DNA of 64,000 nucleotides, taken from contig LQPB01000090.1 in NCBI GenBank assembly GCA_002102225.1, positions 292,733-356,732 of the forward strand, given 5' to 3'. The notes beneath the pieces are model-generated. The model ran no database searches, had not been told where the DNA came from, and saw only the letters and a list, made by a program, of their open reading frames with translations. This DNA is from Mycobacterium interjectum. GTDB lineage: Bacteria; Actinomycetota; Actinomycetes; Mycobacteriales; Mycobacteriaceae. Shown piece after piece: positions 49,602 through 60,657 of the stretch (position 1 is the first letter of the stretch; the number at the start of each line of letters is the position of its first letter). A program made the translations under genes and the position numbers.

Positions 49602-50462
49602 CTACTTCGCCAGCGTGAACTGGCCGACGTTGCTGATGCCCTTGAGGAAGAAGTTCTCGCACCCCGTCAAATAGTGCATATAGCGGTCATAGACCTCTTC
49701 GGACTGGATGGCGATCGCCTTTTCGCGGTTGGCCTCTAAATTGGCCGCCCAGATATTCAGCGTGCGCGCGTAGTGCTCGCGGAGCAATTGAACCTTTTCG
49801 ATGGTGAATCCGGCCGCCGGCGCCAACTGCGCGATGTCTTCCTCCGCCGGCAACTGTCCGCCCGGGAAAATTTCCGTGTAGATGAAGCGCGTGAATCGAA
49901 TGTCCCGCATGGTCAGCGAGATGCCGCGCTCGTGCATCTGTTTTTGCGAGTGCCCGAGAATCGTGTGCAGCAACATTCGGCCGTCGTCGGGAAGAATGTC
50001 GTAGGCGCGTTCGAAAAATGCGGGCCAGCGTTCCGCCTTGAACGCTTCGAAGGCGCCGATGGTGACGACCCGATCGACTTTGTCGTCGAACTCCTCCCAG
50101 CCCTGCAGTCGGATCTCGATGTTGCGCTCGGTCTGCAGCCCGGCCAACCGGGCCTTGCTGTACTCGAACTGGTTGCGGCTGAGGGTGATTCCGATGACAT
50201 TGACGTCAAACTTCTCGATCGCCCGTTGCAGCGCTCCGCCCCACCCGCAGCCGATGTCGAGCAACGTCATCCCGGGTTCGAGGTTCAGCTTGCCCAGCGC
50301 GAGGTCGAATTTGGCGTTCTGCGCCTCCTCGAGCGTCATATCGTCGCGCTCGAAATAGGCGCACGTGTAGCCCATCGTCGAGTCTAGGAAGAGCGCGAAA
50401 AATTCATCCGAAAGGTCGTAAATCGATTGCGACTCTTCGTAATACGGCCTCAACGCGGTCAT
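49602..50462 (-). CDS. umaA: Mycolic acid methyltransferase UmaA
   Basis: 286 residues. Matches M. tuberculosis UmaA: LRPYYEESQSIYDLSDEFFALFLDSTMGYTCAYFERDDMTLEEAQNAKFDLALGKLNLEPGMTL is its N-terminal third in outline, with SAM loop DIGCGWGGALQ and GITLSRNQFEYSKARL. UmaA has GAFEAF where cyclopropane synthases have GAFEHF, a known paralogue difference. A methyl-adding role on mycolates is expected. Codons here use more A/T at third positions than in pcaA. An inverted repeat (50469-50508) lies directly upstream. Confidence 0.93.
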   Translation of the reverse strand: MTALRPYYEESQSIYDLSDEFFALFLDSTMGYTCAYFERDDMTLEEAQNAKFDLALGKLNLEPGMTLLDIGCGWGGALQRAIEKFDVNVIGITLSRNQFEYSKARLAGLQTERNIEIRLQGWEEFDDKVDRVVTIGAFEAFKAERWPAFFERAYDILPDDGRMLLHTILGHSQKQMHERGISLTMRDIRFTRFIYTEIFPGGQLPAEEDIAQLAPAAGFTIEKVQLLREHYARTLNIWAANLEANREKAIAIQSEEVYDRYMHYLTGCENFFLKGISNVGQFTLAK

Positions 50463-50468
50463 GGATGC

Positions 50469-50508
50469 CCGATATCCTCTCGTTTGTTGAACGCGAGGAT
50501 GATATCGG
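50469..50508. promoter_or_regulatory. Inverted repeat upstream of umaA
   Basis: CCGATATC (50469-50476) and GATATCGG (50501-50508) are exact inverted copies 24 bases apart, starting six bases upstream of the umaA ATG. Symmetry extends imperfectly inward (CTCTCG / CGAGGAT). It may be an operator or a 5' leader hairpin. Confidence 0.55.
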
Positions 50509-50541
50509 ATTAGGTCAACACCTGCTAGTTGAACCCATCAA

Positions 50542-51399
50542 TTAGTACGAGTAAAAACCCTGGCCCGATTTTTTGCCCAACCGGCCCGCCTCGACCATGC
50601 GCAGCAGCAACGGCGGCGGGCCGTATTGCGGTTCTTTGAATTCCTCGAACATTTTGTCCGCGATCAGCTTGAGCGTGTCCAGGCCGACGAGATCGGACAG
50701 CCGCAGCGGGCCCATCGGGTGCGACAGCCCGGCGACCACCGCCTTGTCGACGTCTTCGACGCTGGCGAAGCCGGCCTCCACCATCCGGATCGCCGACAGC
50801 AGATAGGGCACCAGCAGCGCGTTCACCACGAAACCGGACCGGTCGGAGCAGCGCACCACCTGCTTGCCCAGCACGGCGCCGGCGAACTCCTCGGTGCGCG
50901 CGGCGGCGGCCTCGTCGGTGACCAGCGTGCACACCAACTCGACCAGCGGCAGCACCGGGACCGGATTGAAGAAGTGCAGGCCCAGCACGCGTTGCGGGTT
51001 CTTGGTGGCCGCGGCGATCTTCATGATCGGGATGCTCGAGGTGTTGGACGCCAGGACCGCGTCGGGATCGGTGACCACCCGGTCCAGGTCGGCGAACACC
51101 TGCGCCTTGACCGCGTCGTCCTCGATGATGGCCTCGATCACCAGCTGCCGGTCGGCCAGGTCCTTCATGTCGGTGGTGAAGGTGAGCTTGCTCAGCGCGC
51201 GATCACGCTCCCGCTCGGTCACCTTGCCGGCGCTGACGCCGCGCTCCAGCGACTTCACGATGCGGTTGCGTCCCGCCGTGATCAGCGGCTCGGTGGTCTC
51301 GAACACGGTCACGTCGACGCCGGCGCGAACGGCGACCTCGGCGATGCCGGAGCCCATCTGCCCGGCACCGACGACTCCCACCCGTTGGATCGCTGCCAT
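50542..51399 (-). CDS. fadB2: 3-hydroxybutyryl-CoA dehydrogenase FadB2
   Basis: 285 residues; ATG with a very strong AGGAGGAG site. NAD(P)-dependent oxidation of 3-hydroxyacyl-CoA. Rossmann motif VGVVGAGQMGSGIAEVAVRAG, ASNTSSIPIMKIA with the catalytic Ser region, GLHFFNPVPVLPLVELV carrying the catalytic His and Asn neighbourhood, and SGFVVNALLVPYL, AVVAGLSHPMGPLRLSDLVGLD. It is downstream of aceA on the same strand, separated by a 20-base stem-loop, linking fatty-acid oxidation to the glyoxylate shunt. Confidence 0.95.
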   Translation of the reverse strand: MAAIQRVGVVGAGQMGSGIAEVAVRAGVDVTVFETTEPLITAGRNRIVKSLERGVSAGKVTERERDRALSKLTFTTDMKDLADRQLVIEAIIEDDAVKAQVFADLDRVVTDPDAVLASNTSSIPIMKIAAATKNPQRVLGLHFFNPVPVLPLVELVCTLVTDEAAAARTEEFAGAVLGKQVVRCSDRSGFVVNALLVPYLLSAIRMVEAGFASVEDVDKAVVAGLSHPMGPLRLSDLVGLDTLKLIADKMFEEFKEPQYGPPPLLLRMVEAGRLGKKSGQGFYSY

Positions 51400-51417
51400 T
51401 GCTCCTCCTTATATGCG

Positions 51418-51475
51418 CGAGCAGACGCAGAATCGCATCAACTGGGCTGCAGGAGTGCGACTCTGCGTCTGCTCG
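51418..51475. terminator. Long stem-loop between aceA and fadB2
   Basis: Bases 51418-51437 and 51456-51475 are inverted copies of 20 bases with a single mismatch (arm begins CGAGCAGACGCAGA), loop 18 bases. It starts 33 bases after the aceA stop and ends 18 bases before the fadB2 ATG. No U-run follows, so termination would be of the GC-stem type; attenuation between the two genes is an alternative. Confidence 0.65.
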
Positions 51476-51507
51476 GCCGGGCGGGGCCCGGCGAACACCG
51501 CTGAAGG

Positions 51508-52794
51508 TTAGTGGAACTGACCCTCTTCGGTCGAACCGGTCAGCGCGGTGGTCGACGAGGTGGGGTCGACCGTGGTGGCGATCCGGTCGAAGTAACCGGC
51601 GCCGACCTCGCGCTGGTGCTTGGTCGCGGTGTAGCCCCGCTCCTCGGCGGCGAACTCGCGCTCCTGCAACTCGACATAGGCGCTCATCTGGTTGCGGGCG
51701 TAGCCGTAGGCCAGGTCGAACATCGAGTAGTTCAGCGCGTGGAAGCCGGCCAGCGTGATGAACTGGAACTTGAATCCCATTGCGGCAAGCTCCTTTTGGA
51801 ACTTCGCGATGGTCCCGTCGTCCAGGTGCTTGCGCCAGTTGAACGACGGTGAGCAGTTGTACGCCAACATCTGGTCGGGGTACTCCGCCTTGACCGACTC
51901 GGAGAACTTGCGCGCCAGCTCGAGGTCCGGGGTGCCGGTCTCCATCCAGATCAGGTCGGCGAACGGGGCGTAGGCCTTCGCCCGCGCGATGCAGGGCTCG
52001 ATGCCGTTCTTGGTCCGGTAGAAGCCTTCGCGGGTGCGCTCGCCGGTGATGAACGGCTGGTCGCGCTCGTCGACGTCGGACGTGATGAGCGTGGCCGCCT
52101 CGGCGTCGGTGCGCGCGATCACCACGGTGGGGACGCCGCAGACGTCGGCGGCCAGGCGGGCCGAAGTCAGCGTGCGGATGTGCTGCTGGGTCGGGATCAG
52201 CACCTTGCCACCCAGGTGACCGCACTTCTTCTCCGAGGCCAGCTGGTCCTCCCAGTGCGAACCGGCGACACCGGCGGCGATCATCGCCTTCTGCAGTTCG
52301 AAGACGTTGAGCGCCCCACCGAAGCCGGCCTCGCCGTCGGCGACGATCGGCGCCAGCCAGTTCTCCACGGATCGGTCGCCCTCGACCTTGGCGATCTGGT
52401 CGGCGCGCAGCAGCGCGTTGTTGATCCGGCGGACCACCTGCGGCACCGAGTTGGCCGGGTACAGGCTCTGGTCGGGGTAGGTGTGGCCGGACAGATTGGC
52501 GTCACCGGCGACCTGCCACCCGGACAGGTAGATGGCCTTCAGGCCGGCGCGCACCTGCTGGACGGCCTGGTTGCCGGTCAGCGCACCCAGCGCGTTGACC
52601 CACTCCAGGTCGTGCAGCTCCTCCCACAACACCTCCGCGCCACGGCGGGCCAGCGTGTACTCCTCGACGACGGTGCCTTGCAGCGCGACGACGTCCTCGG
52701 CGGTGTAGGTGCGCGTGACGCCCTTCCACCGCGGGTTGGTGTCCCAGTCGTGCTGGATCTGCTCGGCGCTCTTGGGGGTGCCAACGACAGACAT
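51508..52794 (-). CDS. aceA: Isocitrate lyase (glyoxylate shunt)
   Basis: 428 residues, as M. tuberculosis Icl1. Cleaves isocitrate to glyoxylate and succinate (and acts as methylisocitrate lyase in mycobacteria). Catalytic signature EKKCGHLGGK with Cys191, SGWQVAGDANLSGHTYPDQS, VADGEAGFGG, WMETGTPDLELA, LAYNCSPSFNW. AAGGAG lies ten bases before the ATG. The 276-base region upstream carries two RamB-like motifs, and ramB is two genes away. Confidence 0.97.
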   Translation of the reverse strand: MSVVGTPKSAEQIQHDWDTNPRWKGVTRTYTAEDVVALQGTVVEEYTLARRGAEVLWEELHDLEWVNALGALTGNQAVQQVRAGLKAIYLSGWQVAGDANLSGHTYPDQSLYPANSVPQVVRRINNALLRADQIAKVEGDRSVENWLAPIVADGEAGFGGALNVFELQKAMIAAGVAGSHWEDQLASEKKCGHLGGKVLIPTQQHIRTLTSARLAADVCGVPTVVIARTDAEAATLITSDVDERDQPFITGERTREGFYRTKNGIEPCIARAKAYAPFADLIWMETGTPDLELARKFSESVKAEYPDQMLAYNCSPSFNWRKHLDDGTIAKFQKELAAMGFKFQFITLAGFHALNYSMFDLAYGYARNQMSAYVELQEREFAAEERGYTATKHQREVGAGYFDRIATTVDPTSSTTALTGSTEEGQFH

Positions 52795-52932
52795 TGGGCT
52801 TACTCCTTAACGGTTCTTTGCTAATCGCTAACGTCCACGCCAACCGCCGTCGGGCGGTAGCTAGTGGCTCAACTTCACTGGCGTGCTAACTCGACGATGG
52901 CACAGCTTGTTCCCGCAGGTCCACCCGTTTCA

Positions 52933-52971
52933 TTTGCCAATTTCGGCAACGACTCCACTCGATTTTGCAAA
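52933..52971. promoter_or_regulatory. Candidate RamB boxes in the aceA upstream region
   Basis: TTTGCAAA (52964-52971) is the palindromic core of corynebacterial/mycobacterial RamB sites. A related TTTGCCAA (52933-52940), part of TTGCC-N6-GGCAA (52934-52949), lies 24 bases away. They are about 140-180 bases upstream of the aceA ATG. Confidence 0.45.
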
Positions 52972-53070
52972 TCTTGTGAAGATGGCCGTTAACTGAACCG
53001 TTTCAGAAGCTACCCGTCAGTAACCCTATCCACGCAGGTCAGATGGGAAATCGACGCGCCGGCGGTTTTC

Positions 53071-53865
53071 CTAGAGAGCGAAGAGGGCGGCGACGGCTTT
53101 CGTCTCGTCGCCGACGGCGTATGTGAGCGTTGTAACAGGCCGGTCGGCCACGCCGGGACCGAACTGGTCCGTCGAGCCGGCCGGGTGGACGTGCGAGATG
53201 ATCTCCAGCTTGTCGCCCAGCGCGACCGGCGCCTCGTGCTCGATCGTGGTGCGCAGCGGCCCCTGCAACAGCTCGGGGTGCGAGGCCAGGTAGTCCTCGA
53301 TCACGCTCCAATACACCGCGTTGTTCATGTGGTCGAACAGGTCGATGTCGGTCACCCGGACCGGGAACTCGTGGATCTCGGTGGCGTCGTCACGGCTGCC
53401 GGGCTTCAGGTAGCCCTTCCACTTCAGGCGATTGACCGACGTCGTCTTGTGCAGGCCCGCCAGGAAGTCGTCGGCGATGCGCGACGGCATCTGGGTTTCC
53501 CTGTTGATGTTGATCCAGAACGCCTCGGATTCGATCAGCCCGCCCTTGCGCCCGTCGATGCGGACCCGCATCTCGCACCACCGGTTCGACGTCCCCGAAC
53601 ACCAGCGCCGACACCGCAGCATGTCCTGGAACTCGATCGGGCGGATCAGGTCCACCATCGTGCGCCGCACGATCCACAGTGGATGGGTTTCCTCGAAGCC
53701 CATCTCGCGCAGCTGGTCCTGGCCGATGTCCTGGATGTGCCTGCATGCGGCGTCCAGGCGCAGCCGGCCGGTGCGGTCGATGTCGCCCACCCGCAACGGC
53801 CATTCGCGTCCGAATACGTCGGGATGGCCGTCGGGCACCGGCATCATTATTTTGTCCAGGCTCAC
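53071..53865 (-). CDS. Acyl-ACP thioesterase-like double hot-dog protein (Rv0466-like)
   Basis: 264 residues from GTG 53865, fixed by GGGGAG nine bases upstream and by agreement with the remembered M. tuberculosis length. FatA/FatB-type thioesterase: VGDIDRTGRLRLDAACRHIQDIGQDQL, PLWIVRRTMVDLIRPIEFQD (first hot-dog) and VRVTDIDLFDHMNNAVYWSVIEDYL (second, with Asp/His/Asn in the catalytic-type arrangement). It probably releases fatty acids from acyl-ACP or acyl-CoA in the cytosol. Divergent from ramB. Confidence 0.87.
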   Translation of the reverse strand: MSLDKIMMPVPDGHPDVFGREWPLRVGDIDRTGRLRLDAACRHIQDIGQDQLREMGFEETHPLWIVRRTMVDLIRPIEFQDMLRCRRWCSGTSNRWCEMRVRIDGRKGGLIESEAFWININRETQMPSRIADDFLAGLHKTTSVNRLKWKGYLKPGSRDDATEIHEFPVRVTDIDLFDHMNNAVYWSVIEDYLASHPELLQGPLRTTIEHEAPVALGDKLEIISHVHPAGSTDQFGPGVADRPVTTLTYAVGDETKAVAALFAL

Positions 53866-54013
53866 GGCTTGTCTCCCCGTTCCCTCCGTGTCGGTATCCC
53901 AGGTTAACCCCGGCCCCCGCTGCGAATGATGCCAAATCGCGTCTTCCAAACGCCAATCGTGACCGATCGTGCCGCCGTGCCAACTCTGCGAACCGCCCCT
54001 TTGCAGCGCCCGG

Positions 54014-54019
54014 TACCCT
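54014..54019 (+). promoter_or_regulatory. -10 box for leaderless ramB
   Basis: TACCCT, six bases, GTG 54026; no ribosome site. The CTTTGCAGC just upstream (53999-54007) may be an autoregulatory RamB-like half motif. Confidence 0.62.
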
Positions 54020-54025
54020 TCTTAG

Positions 54026-55437
<1,412 letters not shown>

Positions 55438-55441
<4 letters not shown>

Positions 55442-55998
55442 CCGGGAATCAGGGCGGTCGCATCCCGTCGGGCCGGTTCCGGGAACTGGGTCCGATCAAC
55501 TGGGTGATGGCGAAGGCCGCCGCGCGCAGGATGCGGGTTCCGGAGATGCATCTGTTCACCACGCTGGGCCAGCGCCGGGCACTGTTCTGGACCTGGTCGA
55601 TGTACAGCGGGCGGCTGCTGCGGGGCCGGCTGCCGGCGATCGACACCGAGTTGGTGATTCTGCGGGTCGCGCACGTGCGCGGTTGCGAATACGAGCTGCA
55701 GCACCATCGCGGGATGGCGCGAAATCAGGGCCTGGACGACGATTTGCAGGCCGCGATCTTCGCCTGGCCCGAGACGCTGGACCGCGTCGAGGCGCGCCTG
55801 ACCGTGCGGCAGCAGGCGCTGCTGGCGGCCACCGACGAGTTCCTCACGCAGCGCACCGTCACCGACGACACCTGGCAGCAGCTGGCGACGCACCTGGATC
55901 GGCGTCAGCTCATCGAATTCTGCTTGCTGGCAAGCCAATACGACGGCCTGGCCGCGACCATGTCGGCGCTGGCCATCCCGTTGGACAGGCCGAGCTAG
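55438..55998 (+). CDS. AhpD-like carboxymuconolactone decarboxylase-family protein (Rv0464c-like)
   Basis: 186 residues from GTG 55438 (GTGA overlap with ramB). CMD-family all-helical fold: LPAIDTELVILRVAHVRGCEYELQHHRGMARNQGLDD. The redox CxxC of AhpD is reduced to one Cys (GCEYELQHH), so peroxidase-adaptor activity is doubtful; similar single-Cys proteins are common in actinobacteria. Coupling to ramB hints at a stress or carbon-source role. Four bases overlap the convergent membrane gene. Confidence 0.82.
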
Positions 55999-56270
55999 AA
56001 GTAGACGTCGGCCAGCACGGCCAGCGTCAGCGCCACCGGCAGCAGGGGCAGGCCGAAGCCGAACGCCGACCAGGCGTACTTTTTGCGCCGGCGCTGCAGC
56101 GACGCCCACAGGGTGGCGCACACGGCCAGCGCGAGCGACAGCAGCAATACCGTGGGGGCCCACTGGCCCACCGCCGCGTTGTCGTCGGCGATCGAAAAGG
56201 CCACCAGCCACAGCACATAACCGGTGGCGACGCCACCGATGACGCCAATTACGGTGTCGCTGCGAATCAT
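55995..56270 (-). CDS. Small membrane protein (Rv0463-like)
   Basis: 91 residues with three hydrophobic segments: TVIGVIGGVATGYVLWLVAF, WAPTVLLLSLALAVCATLWA and FGFGLPLLPVALTLAVLADVYF, with a basic RRRKK loop between the second and third, so the loop is cytoplasmic. It lies four bases before the lpdC stop region on the same strand, downstream of lpdC. Function unknown. Confidence 0.78.
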   Translation of the reverse strand: MIRSDTVIGVIGGVATGYVLWLVAFSIADDNAAVGQWAPTVLLLSLALAVCATLWASLQRRRKKYAWSAFGFGLPLLPVALTLAVLADVYF

Positions 56271-56274
56271 TGAC

Positions 56275-57669
56275 TCAGAAGTTGATCATGTGGCCGGTTA
56301 GGCCGTGGAAGCATTCCTGCAGGGCCTCCGACATGGTCGGGTGGGTGTGCACGTTGCGGGCCAGCTCGGTGGCGGTCAGGTCCCACTTCTGCGCCAGCGT
56401 CAGCTCCGGCAACAGCTCGGACACGTCGTGGCCGATCAGGTGCCCGCCCAGCAGCTCGCCGTACTTGCCGTCGGCGACCAGCTTGACGAAACCGCTGGGG
56501 TCGCCCAGGCCGTGGGCCTTGCCGTTGGCGGTGAACGGGAACTTGGCCACCACGACGTCGTAGCCCTCGTCGCGGGCCTGCTCCTCGGTGAGCCCGAAGC
56601 TGGCGACCTGCGGCTGGCAGAACGTCGCGCGCGGCAGCATGCGATAGTCGCCGAGGGCCAAAGTCTCTGCGCCGGCGATGGTTTCGGCCGCCACCACGCC
56701 CATCGCCTCGGCGACGTGGGCCAGCATCAGCCGCCCGGTGACGTCGCCGATCGCGTAGATGTGGTCGACGTTGGTGCGCATGTAGTCGGTGATGCCGATC
56801 GCCTTGCGCTCGGTCAGCGCGACCCCGGCCGCCTCCAGCCCGTAGCCCTCGACGTTGGGGGCAAACCCGATGGCCTGCAACACCTTCGCGGCCTTGAGCT
56901 CCTCGGCGTTACCGTCCTTGCTGATAGCGACCGTCACCTCGGCGCCGTTGTCGTTGATGGACTCGACCTTGGTTCCGGTGAGGATCTTGATGCCCAGCTT
57001 CTTGAACTGTTTCTCGATCTCCTTGGACACCTCGGCGTCCTCGTTGGGCAGCGCGCGCGGCAGGAACTCCACGATGGTCACGTCCACCCCGTAGTTCTTC
57101 AGCACGTAGCCGAACTCCATGCCGATCGCCCCGGCCCCGGCGATGATGATCGACTCCGGCAGCTCCCGGGACAGGATCTGTTCCTCGTAGGTCACCACGT
57201 TGGCCGACAGCGACGTCCCCGGAACCAGCCGCGTGCTGCTGCCGGTGGCGATGATGACGTTGTCGAACGTGACCGTGTCGGTGCCCCCGTCGTTGAGGTC
57301 GACGGACAGCGTGTGGGCGTCGGTGAACCTGCCGTACCCGTGAATCTCGGTGATCTTGTTCTTCTTCATCAGGAAGTGCACGCCGGCGACGCGGCCCTCG
57401 GCCACCTTGCGGCTGCGGTCGAACGCGATGCCGTAGTCGAACGTCGCCTCGCCGCCGATCCCAAAGGTCTTGGCCTCTTTGGTGAAGATGTGAACGAGCT
57501 CGGCGTTGCGCAGCAGCGCCTTGGACGGAATGCAGCCGACGTTGAGGCAGACCCCGCCCCAATACTTCGACTCGACGATTGCGGTGTTCAGGCCGAGCTG
57601 CGCGGCGCGAATGGCGGCGACATATCCGCCGGGGCCGGCACCGAGGACGACGACGTCATAGTGAGTCAC
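56275..57669 (-). CDS. lpdC: Dihydrolipoamide dehydrogenase
   Basis: 464 residues from GTG 57669, same length as M. tuberculosis Lpd. E3 subunit shared by pyruvate dehydrogenase, branched-chain dehydrogenase and the peroxynitrite reductase complex. FAD motif VVVLGAGPGGYVAAIRAAQLG, redox-active disulfide GGVCLNVGCIPSK (Cys41/Cys46), NAD motif IIIAGAGAIGMEFG, IYAIGDVTGRLMLAHVA, and the C-terminal catalytic NVHTHPTMSEAL. A TAGGGT box seven bases before the GTG suggests leaderless expression. Confidence 0.97.
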   Translation of the reverse strand: MTHYDVVVLGAGPGGYVAAIRAAQLGLNTAIVESKYWGGVCLNVGCIPSKALLRNAELVHIFTKEAKTFGIGGEATFDYGIAFDRSRKVAEGRVAGVHFLMKKNKITEIHGYGRFTDAHTLSVDLNDGGTDTVTFDNVIIATGSSTRLVPGTSLSANVVTYEEQILSRELPESIIIAGAGAIGMEFGYVLKNYGVDVTIVEFLPRALPNEDAEVSKEIEKQFKKLGIKILTGTKVESINDNGAEVTVAISKDGNAEELKAAKVLQAIGFAPNVEGYGLEAAGVALTERKAIGITDYMRTNVDHIYAIGDVTGRLMLAHVAEAMGVVAAETIAGAETLALGDYRMLPRATFCQPQVASFGLTEEQARDEGYDVVVAKFPFTANGKAHGLGDPSGFVKLVADGKYGELLGGHLIGHDVSELLPELTLAQKWDLTATELARNVHTHPTMSEALQECFHGLTGHMINF

Positions 57670-57676
57670 GAGCCCC

Positions 57677-57682
57677 ACCCTA
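57677..57682 (-). promoter_or_regulatory. -10 box for leaderless lpdC
   Basis: TAGGGT on the minus strand, seven bases, GTG 57669. Confidence 0.58.
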
Positions 57683-57740
57683 GTGGGGCGCGCCTCCCCC
57701 TGGGACGCCGAGTGTGGGCCCTGAGCACGCGAGCCGGGGC

Positions 57741-58295
57741 CTAGTAGGGAATCACGCCGACCAGGCAGTGGCCCGTGTGCTCGCAGAAGTAGTAGCCGTA
57801 CAGGGGCGCGGCGGCCGCGACGGACGCGAACGGCCCCGACATCACCGCGAGCGACAGCGCCGAGAGCAGAGCCCGGCCCTGCGCCATCGCCAGCATCACG
57901 CCGCCCACGGCGCACGCCACCACGTACACCAGGACCGCGAACGCCGTGGCCGTCTTGTCGCTCGAGTGATACCACCAGTAGAACAGCCCCAGCCCCACCA
58001 CGGCCGACACCGTCCACACGCCGAACAGCACCAGGACCAGCTGCCACCACTTCAGGTACAGGTAGCGACCGGGAACGGTGACCGGCTGCACCGGCACGCC
58101 GCCCGCTTCGCCCTCGGCCGTCTCGGCCGCCGCGGGCGGCTCGGGCTCGTCGGGCCGCTCGGGCTCCTTCGCCGCCGGCTGCGCGCCGGTGTCGTCGTCC
58201 TCGTCGTCGAAGTTCGGGACGAACGACTGGGTGCCGGTGTCTTCGTCGAAGTCCGGCACGAACGCCTGCGTTCCGGGGTCCTCGTCGTCAGCCAC
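57741..58295 (-). CDS. Membrane protein with acidic N-terminus (Rv0461-like)
   Basis: 184 residues from GTG 58295, which overlaps the upstream gene by eight bases. The first 65 residues are acidic and contain a short duplication (DEDPGTQAFVPDFDEDTGTQSFVPNFDDED), so TQ(A/S)FVP(D/N)FD occurs twice. Four hydrophobic segments follow from about residue 80 (WWQLVLVLFGVWTVSAVVGLG and on). The C-terminus has two Cys (YYFCEHTGHCLVG). Function unknown. Confidence 0.8.
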   Translation of the reverse strand: MADDEDPGTQAFVPDFDEDTGTQSFVPNFDDEDDDTGAQPAAKEPERPDEPEPPAAAETAEGEAGGVPVQPVTVPGRYLYLKWWQLVLVLFGVWTVSAVVGLGLFYWWYHSSDKTATAFAVLVYVVACAVGGVMLAMAQGRALLSALSLAVMSGPFASVAAAAPLYGYYFCEHTGHCLVGVIPY

Positions 58296-58566
58296 CGGAG
58301 GCCACCTGCAGGGCGACGAGGGCACCGAACCAGCCCGGCGCGAGCGACAGGACGGACGCGCCCAGCATGGTCACCCAGCGGCGCCCGGAAAACAGGATCG
58401 TCAGCAGCCCGGTCACGGTGGGGATCCCGAGCACCAGCGCGATGACGACGTCGGGGCGCACCCTGGCATGGACCAGCACGGTGAGCGCGACCCCGGCCAA
58501 CAATCCGACCGCGCAGCCGATCAGCATGGCGCTGGCCAGCACCCAAGGACGTGGTAGCGGGATCAC
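58288..58566 (-). CDS. Small three-helix membrane protein (Rv0460-like)
   Basis: 92 residues from GTG 58566. Hydrophobic segments: VLASAMLIGCAVGLLAGVALTVLV, VVIALVLGIPTVTGLLTILF and VTMLGASVLSLAPGWFGALVAL. Overlaps the downstream membrane gene by eight bases, so the two are likely partners. A TAACCT box seven bases before the GTG, within 15 bases of the DUF779 gene stop, suggests its own leaderless transcript. Confidence 0.78.
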   Translation of the reverse strand: MIPLPRPWVLASAMLIGCAVGLLAGVALTVLVHARVRPDVVIALVLGIPTVTGLLTILFSGRRWVTMLGASVLSLAPGWFGALVALQVASGG

Positions 58567-58573
58567 GCTGACG

Positions 58574-58579
58574 AGGTTA
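58574..58579 (-). promoter_or_regulatory. -10 box for leaderless membrane gene pair
   Basis: TAACCT on the minus strand, seven bases, GTG 58566. Confidence 0.55.
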
Positions 58580-58585
58580 GCGCGG

Positions 58586-59064
58586 TCATCGACCGCCGGG
58601 CCCGCATGTTTCCGGCGTGGACGCGTCGTCGAGCGCCACCACCCGGCCGCGCTCCGACGGGCGCTCGCCGCGCTCGTACGCGGCCCCGGTGATGACCCCC
58701 GCGCCCCGCAGCGCGGCGTTCTCCTCGTCGGTGAAGACGCGCCCGCGGCTGAGAAACCGCACGCCGTCGGGCGCCTCGAGGCTGAACCCGCCGCCGCGTC
58801 CCGGCACCACGTCGATCACGAGCTGGGTGTGCTTCCAGACCTCGTACTGCGGGCCCGAAATCCACACCGGCACCCCGTCCCCGACATCGAGGACGCCGAG
58901 CAACACGTCGCGGTCGCCCACCAGGAAGTCGCCACTCGGGTAGCACATCGGCGACGACCCGTCGCAGCAGCCGCCGGACTGGTGGAACATCACCGGACCG
59001 TGGCGCTCCTGCAACGACTCCAGCAGCTCGGCGGCCGCGGGGGTCACGACCACTCCGGTGGTCA

Positions 59065-59065
<1 letters not shown>
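58586..59065 (-). CDS. DUF779 protein, partner of aldehyde dehydrogenase (Rv0459-like)
   Basis: 159 residues. DUF779 signature: HGPVMFHQSGGCCDGSSPMCYPSGDF with three cysteines, then WISGPQYEVWKHTQLVIDVVPGRGGGFSLEAPDGVRFLSRG. The ATG shares one base with the aldehyde dehydrogenase stop (TGATG), so it is translated in step with it. DUF779 genes regularly accompany acetaldehyde-type dehydrogenases; a thiol or metal role is plausible from the Cys cluster but unproven. Confidence 0.9.
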
Positions 59066-60588
<1,523 letters not shown>

Positions 60589-60657
60589 CTGCCCGCCTCC
60601 TCGTTCTCGGCCTCGTGTAATACACCTCACACTACCGCCGGGGCCAGAATGGCTCCC

